Origin: Neostapfia colusana
Taxonomy: Eukaryota > Streptophyta > Magnoliopsida > Poales > Poaceae
Length of the DNA: 64,000 nt
NCBI GenBank assembly: GCA_030760725.1
Contig: JASWHV010000011.1
Span: forward strand, 85,599,765 to 85,663,764
Reading direction: 5' to 3'
Position numbers and translations under genes: made by a program. Under the pieces are notes generated by a model. That model searched no databases and was not told the DNA's origin. It saw only the letters and a list, made by a program, of their open reading frames with translations. Below, in pieces: positions 1 to 11,050 of the stretch (positions are counted from its first letter, which is position 1; each line of letters starts with the position of its first letter).

Positions 1-2801
1 AATGCATAACTTGGTGTAGGAAGCTCCAAAAATAGTGAGATAAATTTGTTGGATTCCTCTACGAGAGTACTATCCAGGGGTACAGCCCAATAGTTATGAA
101 AATCCCTGGTTTTTGCTCATTAATTCATATAAGGAAAATTTTGTAGGAATTTTTACAGGAGCTCTGTGTATTGGAAAATTCCCAAATTTTGGCAGGCGAT
201 TCCCCCAAAAATGTCAGAACTCCAGTAAAATTTTCAGAAGCATTGGACCTCATTTGCTTGGCCAAATGTGGTGTTAATTCCTTATGCCTCTGAAAATGGG
301 AAAATAAACAGAGTTCAATTTCAGAATTTTTTTTCCAAAATTTAGAACCTCATAACTCTTGCTAGGAAGCCCCAAATTTAGTGATTCAAATTGGGTTGGA
401 TTCATATTGAATAGATCTATATAAATATGAAACCCAATTTGTATGAAACCCATTATTTAATTCTGGAAAAATTCTTTAAAGCTTTTCAGCAAAAGAATTT
501 TAGAGGGAGTTTGGTTAATCCAAAAATCCTCAAATTTTGCCAGAACAGTGTTTAGGGTGTTTGAGAACCCTTGTAAAAGTTTAAGCTCAATTGGAGTTGA
601 TTTGTTCAGGGAAATTCAGTTTTGAAGATGCTGTGTTCAATTGAATACAGAAACAATTTCAGAGAATTTCCAAAACTTGGAAATTCAGTTCTGGGCAGAT
701 CTTAGCTTCAAAAATGCTAGGAAAATTCATGCAAACTCTATGAGCTATAATTGAAATTGTAGTTCCCTAAGTTTGGCATGAACATTGGTGTGATCTCAGA
801 ATTTATTTTTCTCTGCTCAATTGCTTAGAAAATCTATTCTGAACAAACCACTCAATAAAAAGTGCTAATTTTTGGTCCAGAGTGTTTTCTTGTGACAAGG
901 AACTCACATGAAAATTATCAGCTCCATTGGAGCTCTGGATCACCCCTGTTCTGTTTAACCTCTTAAGGTGATCAATATAGAAGAGGGGGAAACCACTTAG
1001 CACTAATCATGTGCTTAGATCCAAACCCGAAACCTTAGCACCAGTGTCATTTTAAATTATTAAACAGGGTTCCAGTTTTTGAAAACTTGTTGTTAGAACT
1101 TGTAGCAAAGTTTTACAATTAAACATTATATGCATATTCATCACGTGTAGTATCTACGTGGAGGAGTTGAAGTCATCGGAGTAGAAATCAAGGAAGGAGG
1201 AAAGAGGTTGATCAAGCACCAAGTGGTCTTCACTAACTGCATATATATATATAAGTCACCTGCAAAACAAAGGCAAGCCCCGGTTTGCATCAAATTTACA
1301 AGTTTTTATTTGTATTCACTTCATACGTCTAGCATTTTATTTATTGCATTACGTCTAGATGGTATGAAACTCTAAATGCACGACCCAGAAAACCCAGGAG
1401 TTTAATGTAGGATATGATATCAATCAAATATAACTGCTGATCTCAACAAAAGTGGATTAAAAGAGGCATAACTCGAGTGGGCAGATTCCTACTCGTGAAA
1501 CGGGGTTAAGGGGGATCAATCGGAAGAGTTGGGAATTGATCCTCATAGTTGGGAATGGAGACCGGGCAGTGGATGGAAGGTCAAGGACGTGGTCCTGTGA
1601 GCCTAGTCTATGTCTGAGTCGATTAAGGCCCGTTCTCGTGTGCGGCCCGTTGGGCAAGTTTGAGTTGTGTACCGGATGCATACTGGCTATATGGGACCCA
1701 GGAAATCGATGTAACATGTTTACCTGGGTGTCGAGGCATACCTCACCGTCTGATGCCGATGCTGAAAGGATAGAGAAGTCTGCTCTACGAGGGTTTGCCG
1801 TAGAGAGACTTAATCCCAGTCGGTGGGACCGGTTCGACATTTGGGTGTCGTGTGAAAGGTGGCCACGTACGACGTCAGTGACGGTTGCTGTGTGCAACGT
1901 CGAGTACGGGCGTACGTGTCGTGTCAGCCGGGTGTTTTTGATTGCAATCACCGTCGCTCGCGGTAGTGAGCATACTTGTGCGTCGTGACGTAGTAATAAA
2001 CTTGGAAACGTTTAATATGCTTCGTGAGTAATCCTCATAATGGAGATGAGGAAAGATCAACTCTTCACTAAATTTAATTTCCACCTTGGGCTAGTAGCGT
2101 CGAGGCAAAGCATTTCTTGTTTGATTGTGGAGTCTCGACGGTAATGGCGCAAGGTCTGTATTAGTCTAGGGTAGCTCACTAAAGTTACTTTCACCTCAGG
2201 CATGTGACATCGAGATGAAGCGTTTCTTGTTTGATTGTGGAGTCTCGATGTAAATTGCGTGAGGACTATAAAAGTTGCTTAAAACTTGAAGTAAGGATTT
2301 TCCTTTAGCTCCAGATCATCTTTTCTGTAAACTTCTATATTCGGCCCTCTATTTTCATCATCTAGAGTTTCATGAATAGGGTGACGGGTCAGTCTTGCTG
2401 AGCTTCGTGCTCACAGATACTGCATAAGTTGTTTTGCAGGTAATAACTGTACGCTGAGATGTACGGGTGCCTGAGAAGATTCGGAACTCTCCGAGTGGTG
2501 AACTCATGGCAACCCCTACCGTTGATACTGTGATAGTGTTGCTAGTGAGAAGGTTCCGCGGGCTGGACACCTTCTCTGTTGCTTAGCATAGGTATGAGAC
2601 GTGAGCTGTAATAGTCTTCTGCTGTAGTTTATTTTGAGAAGTATTTGTAAAATCAACACTTTGTAAGCTTCCTCTTGTTTTATGTAATTTGATACTTTAT
2701 TATGTGTGCTGTTGGGTGCCGCATCGCAGGGCACCACCCAATGCGATTCCCGGGCGAGGTGCCTCGTTCCCGTAAGTGATCGGGACGGCGGGGTCCTCAC
2801 A
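1..2801 (+). repeat. R1 5' LTR (right 2.8 kb only)
   Basis: This is the 3' portion of the 5' LTR. It ends in CA at 2801, directly before the primer binding site, and pairs with 8064-10865. It holds AT-rich stretches, a GC-richer block around 1530-1990 that is conserved in the other LTR families here, and a 110-bp duplication at 2098-2250. Open frames inside it do not look coding. Confidence 0.95.
2098..2250 (+). repeat. Two 110-bp-spaced stem-loop units in R1 5' LTR
   Basis: Two similar units lie exactly 110 bp apart. The first has CGTCGAG at 2098-2104 and its complement CTCGACG at 2134-2140. The second has CATCGAG at 2208-2214 and CTCGATG at 2244-2250. The loop between the arms is 29 nt in both, with a conserved TTTCTTGTTTGATTG core. 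One base pair of the stem changes from G-C to A-T while pairing is kept. The same arrangement is at 10162-10314 in the 3' LTR. Confidence 0.7.
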
Positions 2802-2816
2802 GCGTGGTATCAGAGC
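2802..2816 (+). other. R1 primer binding site (tRNA-iMet type)
   Basis: GCG followed by TGGTATCAGAGC (2805-2816) lies right after the LTR end. This is the usual plant primer site complementary to the 3' end of initiator methionine tRNA. Confidence 0.93.
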
Positions 2817-4540
2817 CGCATTGATAATAGCACACGAATAAGGATTGTATTACGACAAAAACTTAGGATACGGTGAGGAAACGATAGTAGGCCCACATAA
2901 GGACTATAGTAGTATAGTTACTTAAAGTGGCATAACTAACTTATGTGTTATAATTCTGAATTTTGATTCTGTAACGACGCACCTACGTTCTGGTAAGAAT
3001 GGTAAGGAACGCCACCGAAAGCGGTTCAATTTCGGTTAGCTCCCCTGACGAGGAAAGTGGTTCAGGGCTAGATCTCACAGCTTGGTGTGAGATGTTAATA
3101 TGAAACTCTTGAACTCTTCATGTTCCTGAGCTCATATGAAACGCTGATCCCTAGCGTGCATTAGGCAAGTAAGTGGAGACCCCATCGCGTGGTCAGTAAC
3201 GCGAGAGTGTGTTCGTCTGGGAGTAGCCCAGGAGGACATACACAGCGCTTGCCATCGGCGTGCCCTGCAGGGCAGTAGGTGGTATCCGTTGGGTTGATAA
3301 CATTCCCAACCGTGACGACCCGTTAATGATACTCGGGTTCCCCGTCGTGTGGTGTTGAAACACGATCATGTACCTTGAGACGTGACTTGACTCAAGGACG
3401 GCCGTATGGCAATGATACGGGCGTTTGTATTTACTTTCAATTATGGAACTGCCTGAAATGAAACAACCTTTGAGTGCACCACTATTGAGTGTTCTTCTGC
3501 AGGTACCAACCACGTACGTATCCCGTGTAGTACACGTGTGTGAGAGACCGTTTAGTGCCACTGATTATACGTATATACCGGTATAATCCGGTTTAGGATT
3601 TTCTTTTGGGGAGGCAACGTAGTACCGACATGTTTCTTACGGTGCATCGACACCGTACTACACATAGTAACCTCTTCCCTATGAAGAAATGATTCATGAG
3701 CTAACTTTCAACTAAAAATGGAAGTTTGAAACGAATATTAGTTACTGAACTCTTCTTTTGAGCTAAGATTCAAATAAGAGAAAGTTTAGGTTTCAAAGAT
3801 TTCAAAAACAGAGTGCTCTGTCTGGCAGGAATTCTTGCTGTACATTAACAGAGCCTAACTCTGAGTAGCTTGACCCAAATAAGGTGTATGATACAGTTCT
3901 GGAAATATTTTCAAGTGCTCTACAATTTTCTTGTAGACCTCCAGAGCAACATCATAAGTTAAGTTGGTGAAAAGTCCAGTTGAAGGCAAACTGTTCAGGA
4001 CCAGGACAGTACCAAAAACCTCTCTGGACCTTTCTGTTTTTAAGCCATAACGTCCTGTAGAAAAAATACTTAAGGAGCCTATGATACACCGGTGGAGAGG
4101 TTATGAAATTTGTAACATTGTTGTAGTTCAAAGTTTGCGCAGATTCCTATTGTATTTTCATATACAACTGTGATAAAAGTAGCCACATACAAAGGAGATG
4201 CTGGCAAATTTTATCCAGGAATTCTGTCAACTTAGAGAAATCAAAACTTCTGATACAGAAATGATCTAGAGGCATAGGAGTGCTCGTTGGGAAGATAGTG
4301 AAGTTAACTTTAACTTTGGTATTCAACCTGAGTTATGAAAATGCTTCTAAACAGATCAAAATCTAGGTTAGAACAGAAGAGTCTGTTCTTCACAGCAAAG
4401 AGAACGGTTGAAGGAGCAACCAAGTGAACTCATGAATAAATGAGTTATACGACCATGCTCATGATCTTGGGGTTGCTCTGCGCTGTGTAGTAGGAAGAAG
4501 GATGAAACACTTCAGCTTAGTGTTAATTTTGTCCGCTTAA
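2817..4540 (+). other. R1 untranslated leader, no gag
   Basis: This 1.7 kb stretch has no convincing coding frame. It is homologous, in reverse complement, to the R3 leader at 21594-23420; for example the block at 3200-3560 corresponds to about 22690-23040. In R3 the leader is followed by gag, but here the leader runs straight into reverse transcriptase sequence at about 4540. Gag, protease and the start of reverse transcriptase are therefore deleted. Confidence 0.8.
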
Positions 4541-4544
4541 CATT

Positions 4545-6226
4545 GTGACAATCAAGGACAAGTACCCGTTACCACAGATCGACACATTGTTTGATCTGTT
4601 GGTCAAAGCAAGGATCTTTTCCAAGATGGAATTAAGGTCAGGGTACCATCAGATTGAGATAAGGGCTGAGGCTATTCTAAAGTCAGTTTTTTTTATGAGG
4701 TACGGAGTTTATGAGTACCTGTCATATTCCTTGGCTTTACCAACACTCCAGCTCAGTTCATGTACATAAAGAACTCGGTATTCATGCCGGAGCTGGACAT
4801 GTTTGTCGTGGTCTTCATCGACGACCTACTGGTTTATTCCAAGTCGGAGGAAGAACACGAGAAGCACCTGCGTATAGTCTTGCAACGGCTGCGGGATCAC
4901 AAGCTATACGTGAAAGTCAGCAAGTGCGAAATTCTAGATATCACGAGTACTTTGTCTCGGGCATATCATCTCAGCGAAGGGCATCGCTGTAGACCCGAGT
5001 AATATCGCACGTGTGCTGCATTGGAAGTCCCCGAGAACTGCTCACAAGGTACGGAGTTTCCTCGGACTCGCGGGATATTATCGGAAGTTCATTTCAAACT
5101 TCTCGAGGATTGCCAAGCCTATGACATAGCTGCTGAAGGAGGCTACCAACGAGGTTTGGAGTCCAACTTGTAAGGCAGCGTTCAAGGCATTAATAAAACA
5201 CTTAACATCAGCACCGGTTTTGGCGCAGCCAAACACAACAAGACCGTTCGTTGTGTACTGCGATGCATCTCGCATTGAGCTAGGAGGTGTGCTGATGCAA
5301 AACCGAAGTGTGGTCGTGTATGGATCACGGCAAACTTAGGAATCATGAGCAATACTATCCGACTCATGACTTAGGACTCACTGCCGTGGTGCTCGCACTC
5401 AAAATGTAGAGGTACTACCTACTCGGTAACCTCGTGCATTTATATACCAACCCCCCACCTCAAGTACATATTCACTCAGAAGGAGTGTAACATGAGGCAG
5501 CAAAGATGGTTGGAGATGATAAAGGATTACGAAATAGAGATCCAATATCACCCCGGCAAGGTTAACATGGGCGAATGTGGGAGTCGCAAGTCACACGTTT
5601 GTAATCCAGCCATCACCCCGTTGGATGAGAGCGAGCCATCATTACGTATGGTTCACCCTAGGGCTCTCTACAATTTCGCTTTTATCCCCACCATCCGTGA
5701 AGAAAAGGTGGCAGCCCAGAAACGTGATAAGGGCATGTCACATTTGCGGGGATGTATAGACAGTGGGGAGAAATGGAAGTATTTCCGGAAAGGCGGAGAC
5801 GGCATCCTGCAGTTAAGGACAGAAGCATTGTACCCCGTAACTTAGAGTCAAGGGAGAAAGATTGTTGACGAGGCTCACTTGTCATAGTTTCTATCCATCT
5901 CGATTCGTTGGTCCATTCCAGGTTATAGAAAGATGTGGACCCGTTGCCTACCGGCTGGAAGTATCACCGGTGTGTACGACATCATCCACATCTCTCAGCT
6001 GAGGAAGTGCCTCAAGTGTCCAATCACCATTCAGCTGGGGAATATCGAAGGACTGAAGCCAGATCTCACACATCAGGAGGGACTGGCTCAGATCATCGAC
6101 ATAATGGACCGAACCAAACGCGACCATCCGTTGTGGTTCTATAAAGTTTTAAGGAGTGCTTACTCCAAGGTTGAAACGACATGGGAGAGCGAAGGATTTC
6201 TTCGTGTTAATCATCCCAACCCTTGA
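4545..6226 (+). pseudogene. R1 decayed pol fragment (RT, RNase H, zinc-binding part of integrase, chromodomain)
   Basis: The order of recognisable pieces is: reverse transcriptase with KYPLP and SGYHQI motifs (4545-4770), the FIDD active-site segment (about 4800-4850), an RNase H region with YCDAS (about 5255), DNA matching the linker before integrase and part of its zinc-binding region (about 5500-5890), then a jump to the post-integrase linker (about 5900) and a chromodomain-like tail ending at 6226. The integrase catalytic core is deleted at about 5885-5900. Several stops and frame changes occur, for example after 4769, near 5000 and near 5130. Closest relative in the window is the R3 polyprotein. 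It cannot encode a working polyprotein. Confidence 0.88.
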
Positions 6227-6296
6227 CGTCGCACAAACTATAATTTTTCGTCATCGTCCCTCTCGTTTTTACCTTATAATCTCGGGACGAGATTCT

Positions 6297-6312
6297 TTTA
6301 AGGGGGGAGGAT
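6297..6312 (+). other. R1 polypurine tract
   Basis: TTTTAAGGGGGGAGGAT immediately precedes the TG that starts the 3' LTR. It is the expected primer site for plus-strand DNA synthesis. Confidence 0.88.
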
Positions 6313-7479
6313 TGTAAAGGTCCCAAAATATGCATACAAAGAAACTCTTGTTCGCACAAAGTTGGTTTCACATGTATGAAAAATGGGACTTGTTAAAACT
6401 TTTCTTTCCACATGTGATAATACACATGAGAGCCTTCTTCACACAAGTTCAAATATTTATTTGAATACTTGGAACCCAAGAGGGATCTAAAACTAAGGTG
6501 GGAAGTTCCCATATGGGTGAGGAAGCTAAATTTATATTTTGAGAACAATTTGTTCCACTCAATAATCCAAATGAGAGTAACACAATGGTTTTCAAACTGT
6601 TGTATCAGAAATCTCATTTGCAGCAGCCGAATCAAAGATCAGAGTTCATATTTGAATTCCTTAGGTCCAAATTAGGGGGTAGGCAAAGTCTCCTGAATTT
6701 TTGAAGATGTTTGCTACCCATTTTCCAAATGGACTTAAACTTGCAATGAATTCAAATATACATTTGAATTTGGATGAAACTTGCCCAAATATCCACAAAC
6801 ATTTCAGATTTGAATTCTCACCATTTAATTTCCAGCATTTACCAAATTGTGGAGATATTTGGGAGCTGTTGAGAGGGGATAAGAAGGGGCAGTGGGGCCC
6901 AAATGTCATACATGCAGCCAATAAACTTGCAGTTGAAATTCAGAGCAAAGTCTCTGTTTTTCCTTCTCACCGAGCAGGGCTGCAGCCGTGTGACACCGAG
7001 GGGCACCGGGAGCCACCTCCTGCTCCTCACCATGCGCTGGCACCACGGTGTGAGCTTCCTCTCGACGTTATCCTTCCTCCCAGACCGAAGCAAACACAGT
7101 TTTCCCTGCTCCTCGCTCACAAAACACAGAGAACGGCTCCACCACGTTTCCAGCGCCTCAGTTGATCGCTGCTGTGCAGTCCCAGTGCGTTGAACGCCGG
7201 CTGGACCATGCCAGAGCTGCACCAAAGTCTCCCCGACGTCCTCAACGTGTGCTCAGCTCGTCCCCGGCCTTTCCCCGCTGCTGCAGAGCCAGTTTTCTTC
7301 CGGCCAAACCAGAGCCACGACGCCTCCATTGCTGATCGTCTCCCGGCCAGTCCAGCGCTTCTCCGGCGTGCTCAAGAGGTCACAGAGGTGCGCCAGGAGG
7401 TACTGATCATCATCCTGTCGTCCCCCTGCTCTCCCCCGACCCCGGCTTGCCGGAATTTGAATTTTGGCACCGGCGCACG

Positions 7480-7486
7480 TATAAAA
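7480..7486 (+). promoter_or_regulatory. TATA box of R1 LTR
   Basis: TATAAAA lies about 1.17 kb into the LTR, in a GC-rich setting (GCACGTATAAAACAG). This is a plausible core promoter separating U3 from R/U5. No transcript evidence is available. Confidence 0.55.
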
Positions 7487-10161
7487 CAGACCATTGGTAA
7501 ATCTTGAAATTCGCCCAAACCGATTGATCATCCCTCCTACAATTCAAACTACAGCAACTAGATGCCCTTGCGCCCTCCCATGCCGAAGCACAAAGCAAAC
7601 CGACCCTCCTATGCCCCGGGCGACGAGAAATCACCGGCGGTGGCCAAAACTGCCACGGTCCACGGTGACGACTAGGTTGCAGCCATTTTCTGCACGATTT
7701 GATCCCCGTTCCATGTTCCTAGGACCATAAGGATGCTGTAGGACATCGTAGCTCGCCGGGAGATGCCTTGGACACGCTGGAACGCGTCCATGTCGAGCTC
7801 CCGAGCCGCCCCACCGGTGCCGACCCACCTACAGCCATTTTCACGAGGGGAAACCTTGCCCGGCAGCTGCGCCACGTTCCCAGGAGCATGTAGGGCGAAA
7901 CCGGAGCTCATTTGGTGGAGAAATGAGACAGAACGAGCCATGCCAAGTTTTCTGCTGGTGTGCACCGCGGGCTCTGGCGGGAGGTTGAAGAAGCACCTGA
8001 CCCGTGGGCCCCACGTGTGACTGTGCTATTTAAAATCAAACAGAGAGTTGTGCAAACTTGTAAAATGCATAACTTGGTGTAGGAAGCTCCAAAAATAGTG
8101 AGATAAATTTTGTTGGATTCCTCTACGAGAGTACTATCCAGGGGTACAGCCCAATAGTTATGAAAATCCCTGGTTTTTGCTCATTAATCCATATAAGGAA
8201 AATTTTGTAGGAATTTTTACAGGAGCTCTGTGTATTGGAAAATTCCCAAATTTGGATAGGCGATTCCCCCAAAAATGTCTGAACTCCAGTAAAATTTTCA
8301 GAAGCATTGGACCTCATTTGCTTGGCCAAATGTGGTGTTAATTCCTTATGTCTCTGAAAATGGGAAAATAAACAGAGTTCAATTTCAGAATTTTTTTTCC
8401 AAAATTTAGAACCTCATAACTCTTGCTAGGAAGCCCCAAATTTAGTGATTCAAATTGGGTTGGATTCATATTGAATAGATCTATATAAATATGAAACCCA
8501 ATTTGTATGAAACCCATTATTTAATTCTGGAAAAATTCTTTAAAGCTTTTCAGCAAAAGAATTTTAGAGGGAGTTTGGTTAATCCAAAAATCCTCAAATT
8601 TTGCCAGAACAGTCTTTAGGGTGTTAGAGAACCCTTGTAAAAGTTTAAGCTCAATTGGAGTTGATTTGTTCAGGGAAATTCAGTTTTGAAGATGCTGTGT
8701 TCAATTGAATACAGAAACAATTTCAGAGAATTTCCAAAACTTGGAAATTCAGTTCTGGGCAGATCTTAGCTTCAAAAATGCTAGGAAAATTCATGCAAAC
8801 TCTATGAGCTATAATTGAAATTGTAGTTCCCTAAGTTTGGCATGAACATTGGTGTGATCTCAGAATTTATTTTTCTCTGCTCAATTGCTTAGAAAATCTA
8901 TTCTGAACAAACCACTCAATAAAAAGTGCTAATTTTTGGTCCAGAGTGTTTTCTTGTGACAAGGAACTCACATGAAAATTATCAGCTCCATTGGAGCTCT
9001 GGATCACCCCTGTTCTGTTTAACCTCTTAAGGTGATCAATATAGAAGAGGGGGAAACCACTTAGCACTAATCATGTGCTTAGATCCAAACCCAAAACCTT
9101 AGCACCAGTGTCATTTTAAATTATTAAACAGGGTTCCAGTTTTTGAAAACTTGTTGTTAGAACTTGTAGCAAAGTTTTACAATTAAACATTATATGCATA
9201 TTCATCACGTGTAGTATCTACGTGGAGGAGTTGAAGTCATCGGAGTAGAAATCAAGGAAGGAGGAAAGAGGTTGATCAAGCACCAAGTGGTCTTCACTAA
9301 CTGCATATATATATATAAGTCACCTGCAAAACAAAGGCAAGCCCCGGTTTGCATCAAATTTACAAGTTTTTATTTGTATTCACTTCATACGTCTAGCATT
9401 TTATTTATTGCATTACGTCTAGATGGTATGAAACTCTAAATGCACGACCCAGAAAACCCAGGAGTTTAATGTAGGATATGATATCAATCAAATATAACTG
9501 CTGATCTCAACAAAAGTGGATTAAAAGAGGCATAACTCGAGTGGGCAGATTCCTACTCGTGAAACGGGGTTAAGGGGGATCAATCGGAAGAGTTGGGAAT
9601 TGATCCTCATAGTTGGGAATGGAGACCGGGCAGTGGATGGAAGGTCAAGGACATGGTCCTGTGAGCCTAGTCTATGTCTGAGTCGATTAAGGCCCGTTCT
9701 CGTGTGCGGCCCGTTGGGCAAGTTTGAGTTGTGTACCGGATGCATACTGGCTATATGGGACCCAGGAAACCGATGTAACATGTTTACCTGGGTGTCGAGG
9801 CATACCTCACCGTCTGATGCCGATGCTGAAAGGATAGAGAAGTCTGCTCTACGAGGGTTTGCCGTAGAGAGACTTAATCCCAGTCGGTGGGACCGGTTCG
9901 ACATTTGGGTGTCGTGTGAAAGGTGGCCATGTACGACGTCAGTGACGGTTGCTGTGTGCAACGTCGAGTACGGGCGTACGTGTCGTGTCAGCCGGGTGTT
10001 TTTGATTGCAATCACCGTCGCTCGCGGTAGTGAGCATACTTGTGCGTCGTGACGTAGTAATAAACTGGGAAACGTTTAATATGCTTCGTGAGTAATCCTC
10101 ATAATGGAGATGAGGAAAGATCAACTCTTCACTAAATTTAATTTCCACCTTGGGCTAGTAG

Positions 10162-10314
10162 CGTCGAGGCAAAGCGTTTCTTGTTTGATTGTGGAGTCTC
10201 GACGGTAATGGCGCAAGGTCTGTATGAGTCTAGGGTAGCTCACTAAAGTTACTTTCACCTCAGGCATGTGACATCGAGATGAAGCGTTTCTTGTTTGATT
10301 GTTGAGTCTCGATG
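10162..10314 (+). repeat. Stem-loop units in R1 3' LTR
   Basis: This is the 3' LTR counterpart of 2098-2250. Arms are at 10162-10168 with 10198-10204, and at 10272-10278 with 10308-10314, again spaced 110 bp. Arm sequences are unchanged although nearby loop bases differ between the LTRs. Confidence 0.7.
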
Positions 10315-10865
10315 TAAATTGCGTGAGGACTATAAAAGTTGCTTAAAACTTGAAGTAAGGATTTTCCTTTAGCTCCAGATCATCTTTTCTGTAAACTTCT
10401 ATATTCGGCCCTCTATTTTCATCATCTAGAGTTTCATGAATAGGGTGACGGGTCAGTCTTGCTGAGCTTCGTGCTCACAGATACTGCATAAGTTGTTTTG
10501 CAGGTAATAACTGTACGCTGAGATGTACGGGTGCCTGAGAAGATTCGGAACTCTCCGAGTGGTGAACTCATGGCAACCCCTGCCGTTGATACTGTGATAG
10601 TGTTGCTAGTGAGAAGGTTCCGCGGGCTGGACACCTTCTCTGTTGCTTAGCATAGGTATGAGACGTGAGCTGTAATAGTCTTCTGCTGTAGTTTATTTTG
10701 AGAAGTATTTGTAAAATCAACACTTTGTAAGCTTCCTCTTGTTTTATGTAATATGATACTTTATTATGTGTGCTGTTGGGTGCCGCATCGCACGGCACCA
10801 CCCAATGCGATTCCCGGGCGAGGTGCCTCGTTCCCGTAAGTGATCGAGACGGCGGGGTCCTCACA

Positions 10866-11034
10866 GCTCTGAACACGCCACGTGATCTGCTGGCCGTGGA
10901 AGTTGCCTTCGGTGGTCTCAGAGAGCTTTATTGGCTATCCTTTTGATACTTGTCTCTGTTCCTACTTTTCTTAAAATGTTTTTCTTTTTCATAAAACATG
11001 AACATATGCTGACACCCGAGATGAGGGTGTCACA
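10866..11034 (-). repeat. R2 3' LTR, first 169 bp
   Basis: This matches 33423-33591 with a single base difference, C versus T, in GAACACGCC. On the minus strand it starts TGTGACACCC straight after the polypurine tract. It is truncated by the R1 insertion at 10865/10866. Confidence 0.95.
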
Positions 11035-11050
11035 AATCTACCCCCCTTAA
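11035..11050 (-). other. R2 polypurine tract
   Basis: On the minus strand this reads TTAAGGGGGGTAGATT. It directly precedes the 3' LTR and overlaps the TAA stop codon of pol (11047-11049). Confidence 0.88.

Larger units (their letters stand above)
1..10865 (+). mobile_element. R1: non-autonomous Ty3/gypsy LTR retrotransposon (5' end off window)
   Basis: The sequence from 1 to 2801 recurs at 8064-10865, and the two copies bracket a primer site, a broken pol gene and a polypurine tract, which defines an LTR retrotransposon on the plus strand. The full LTR is about 4.55 kb, so about 1.75 kb of the 5' LTR lies left of the window. The leader and pol remnants match R3 at homologous places, so R1 is a defective relative of R3. 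Gag and the integrase core are missing. I counted roughly 20 differences over the 2.8 kb shared by both LTRs (about 0.7%), so the last transposition was recent. R1 is inserted in the 3' LTR of R2. The 5 bases after it are GCTCT; the matching left duplication is outside the window. Confidence 0.93.
6313..10865 (+). repeat. R1 3' LTR, complete, 4553 bp
   Basis: It starts with TGTAAAGG after the polypurine tract and ends with CCTCACA. The right 2.8 kb matches 1-2801 with about 20 differences and one T-run indel. It contains a TATA box at 7480, GC-rich sequence at about 6960-8030 and AT-rich sequence at about 8060-9400. Numerous short open frames on both strands overlap and are not conserved in frame in related LTRs, so no gene is called. 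Confidence 0.95.

Noticed and set aside
1457..1988. Overlapping frames of 164 and 150 codons in the R1 LTR, also present at 9521-10052
   Set aside because: They are open in both LTRs only because the LTRs are 99% identical. The homologous blocks in R3 and R5 are read in other frames, and there is no domain.
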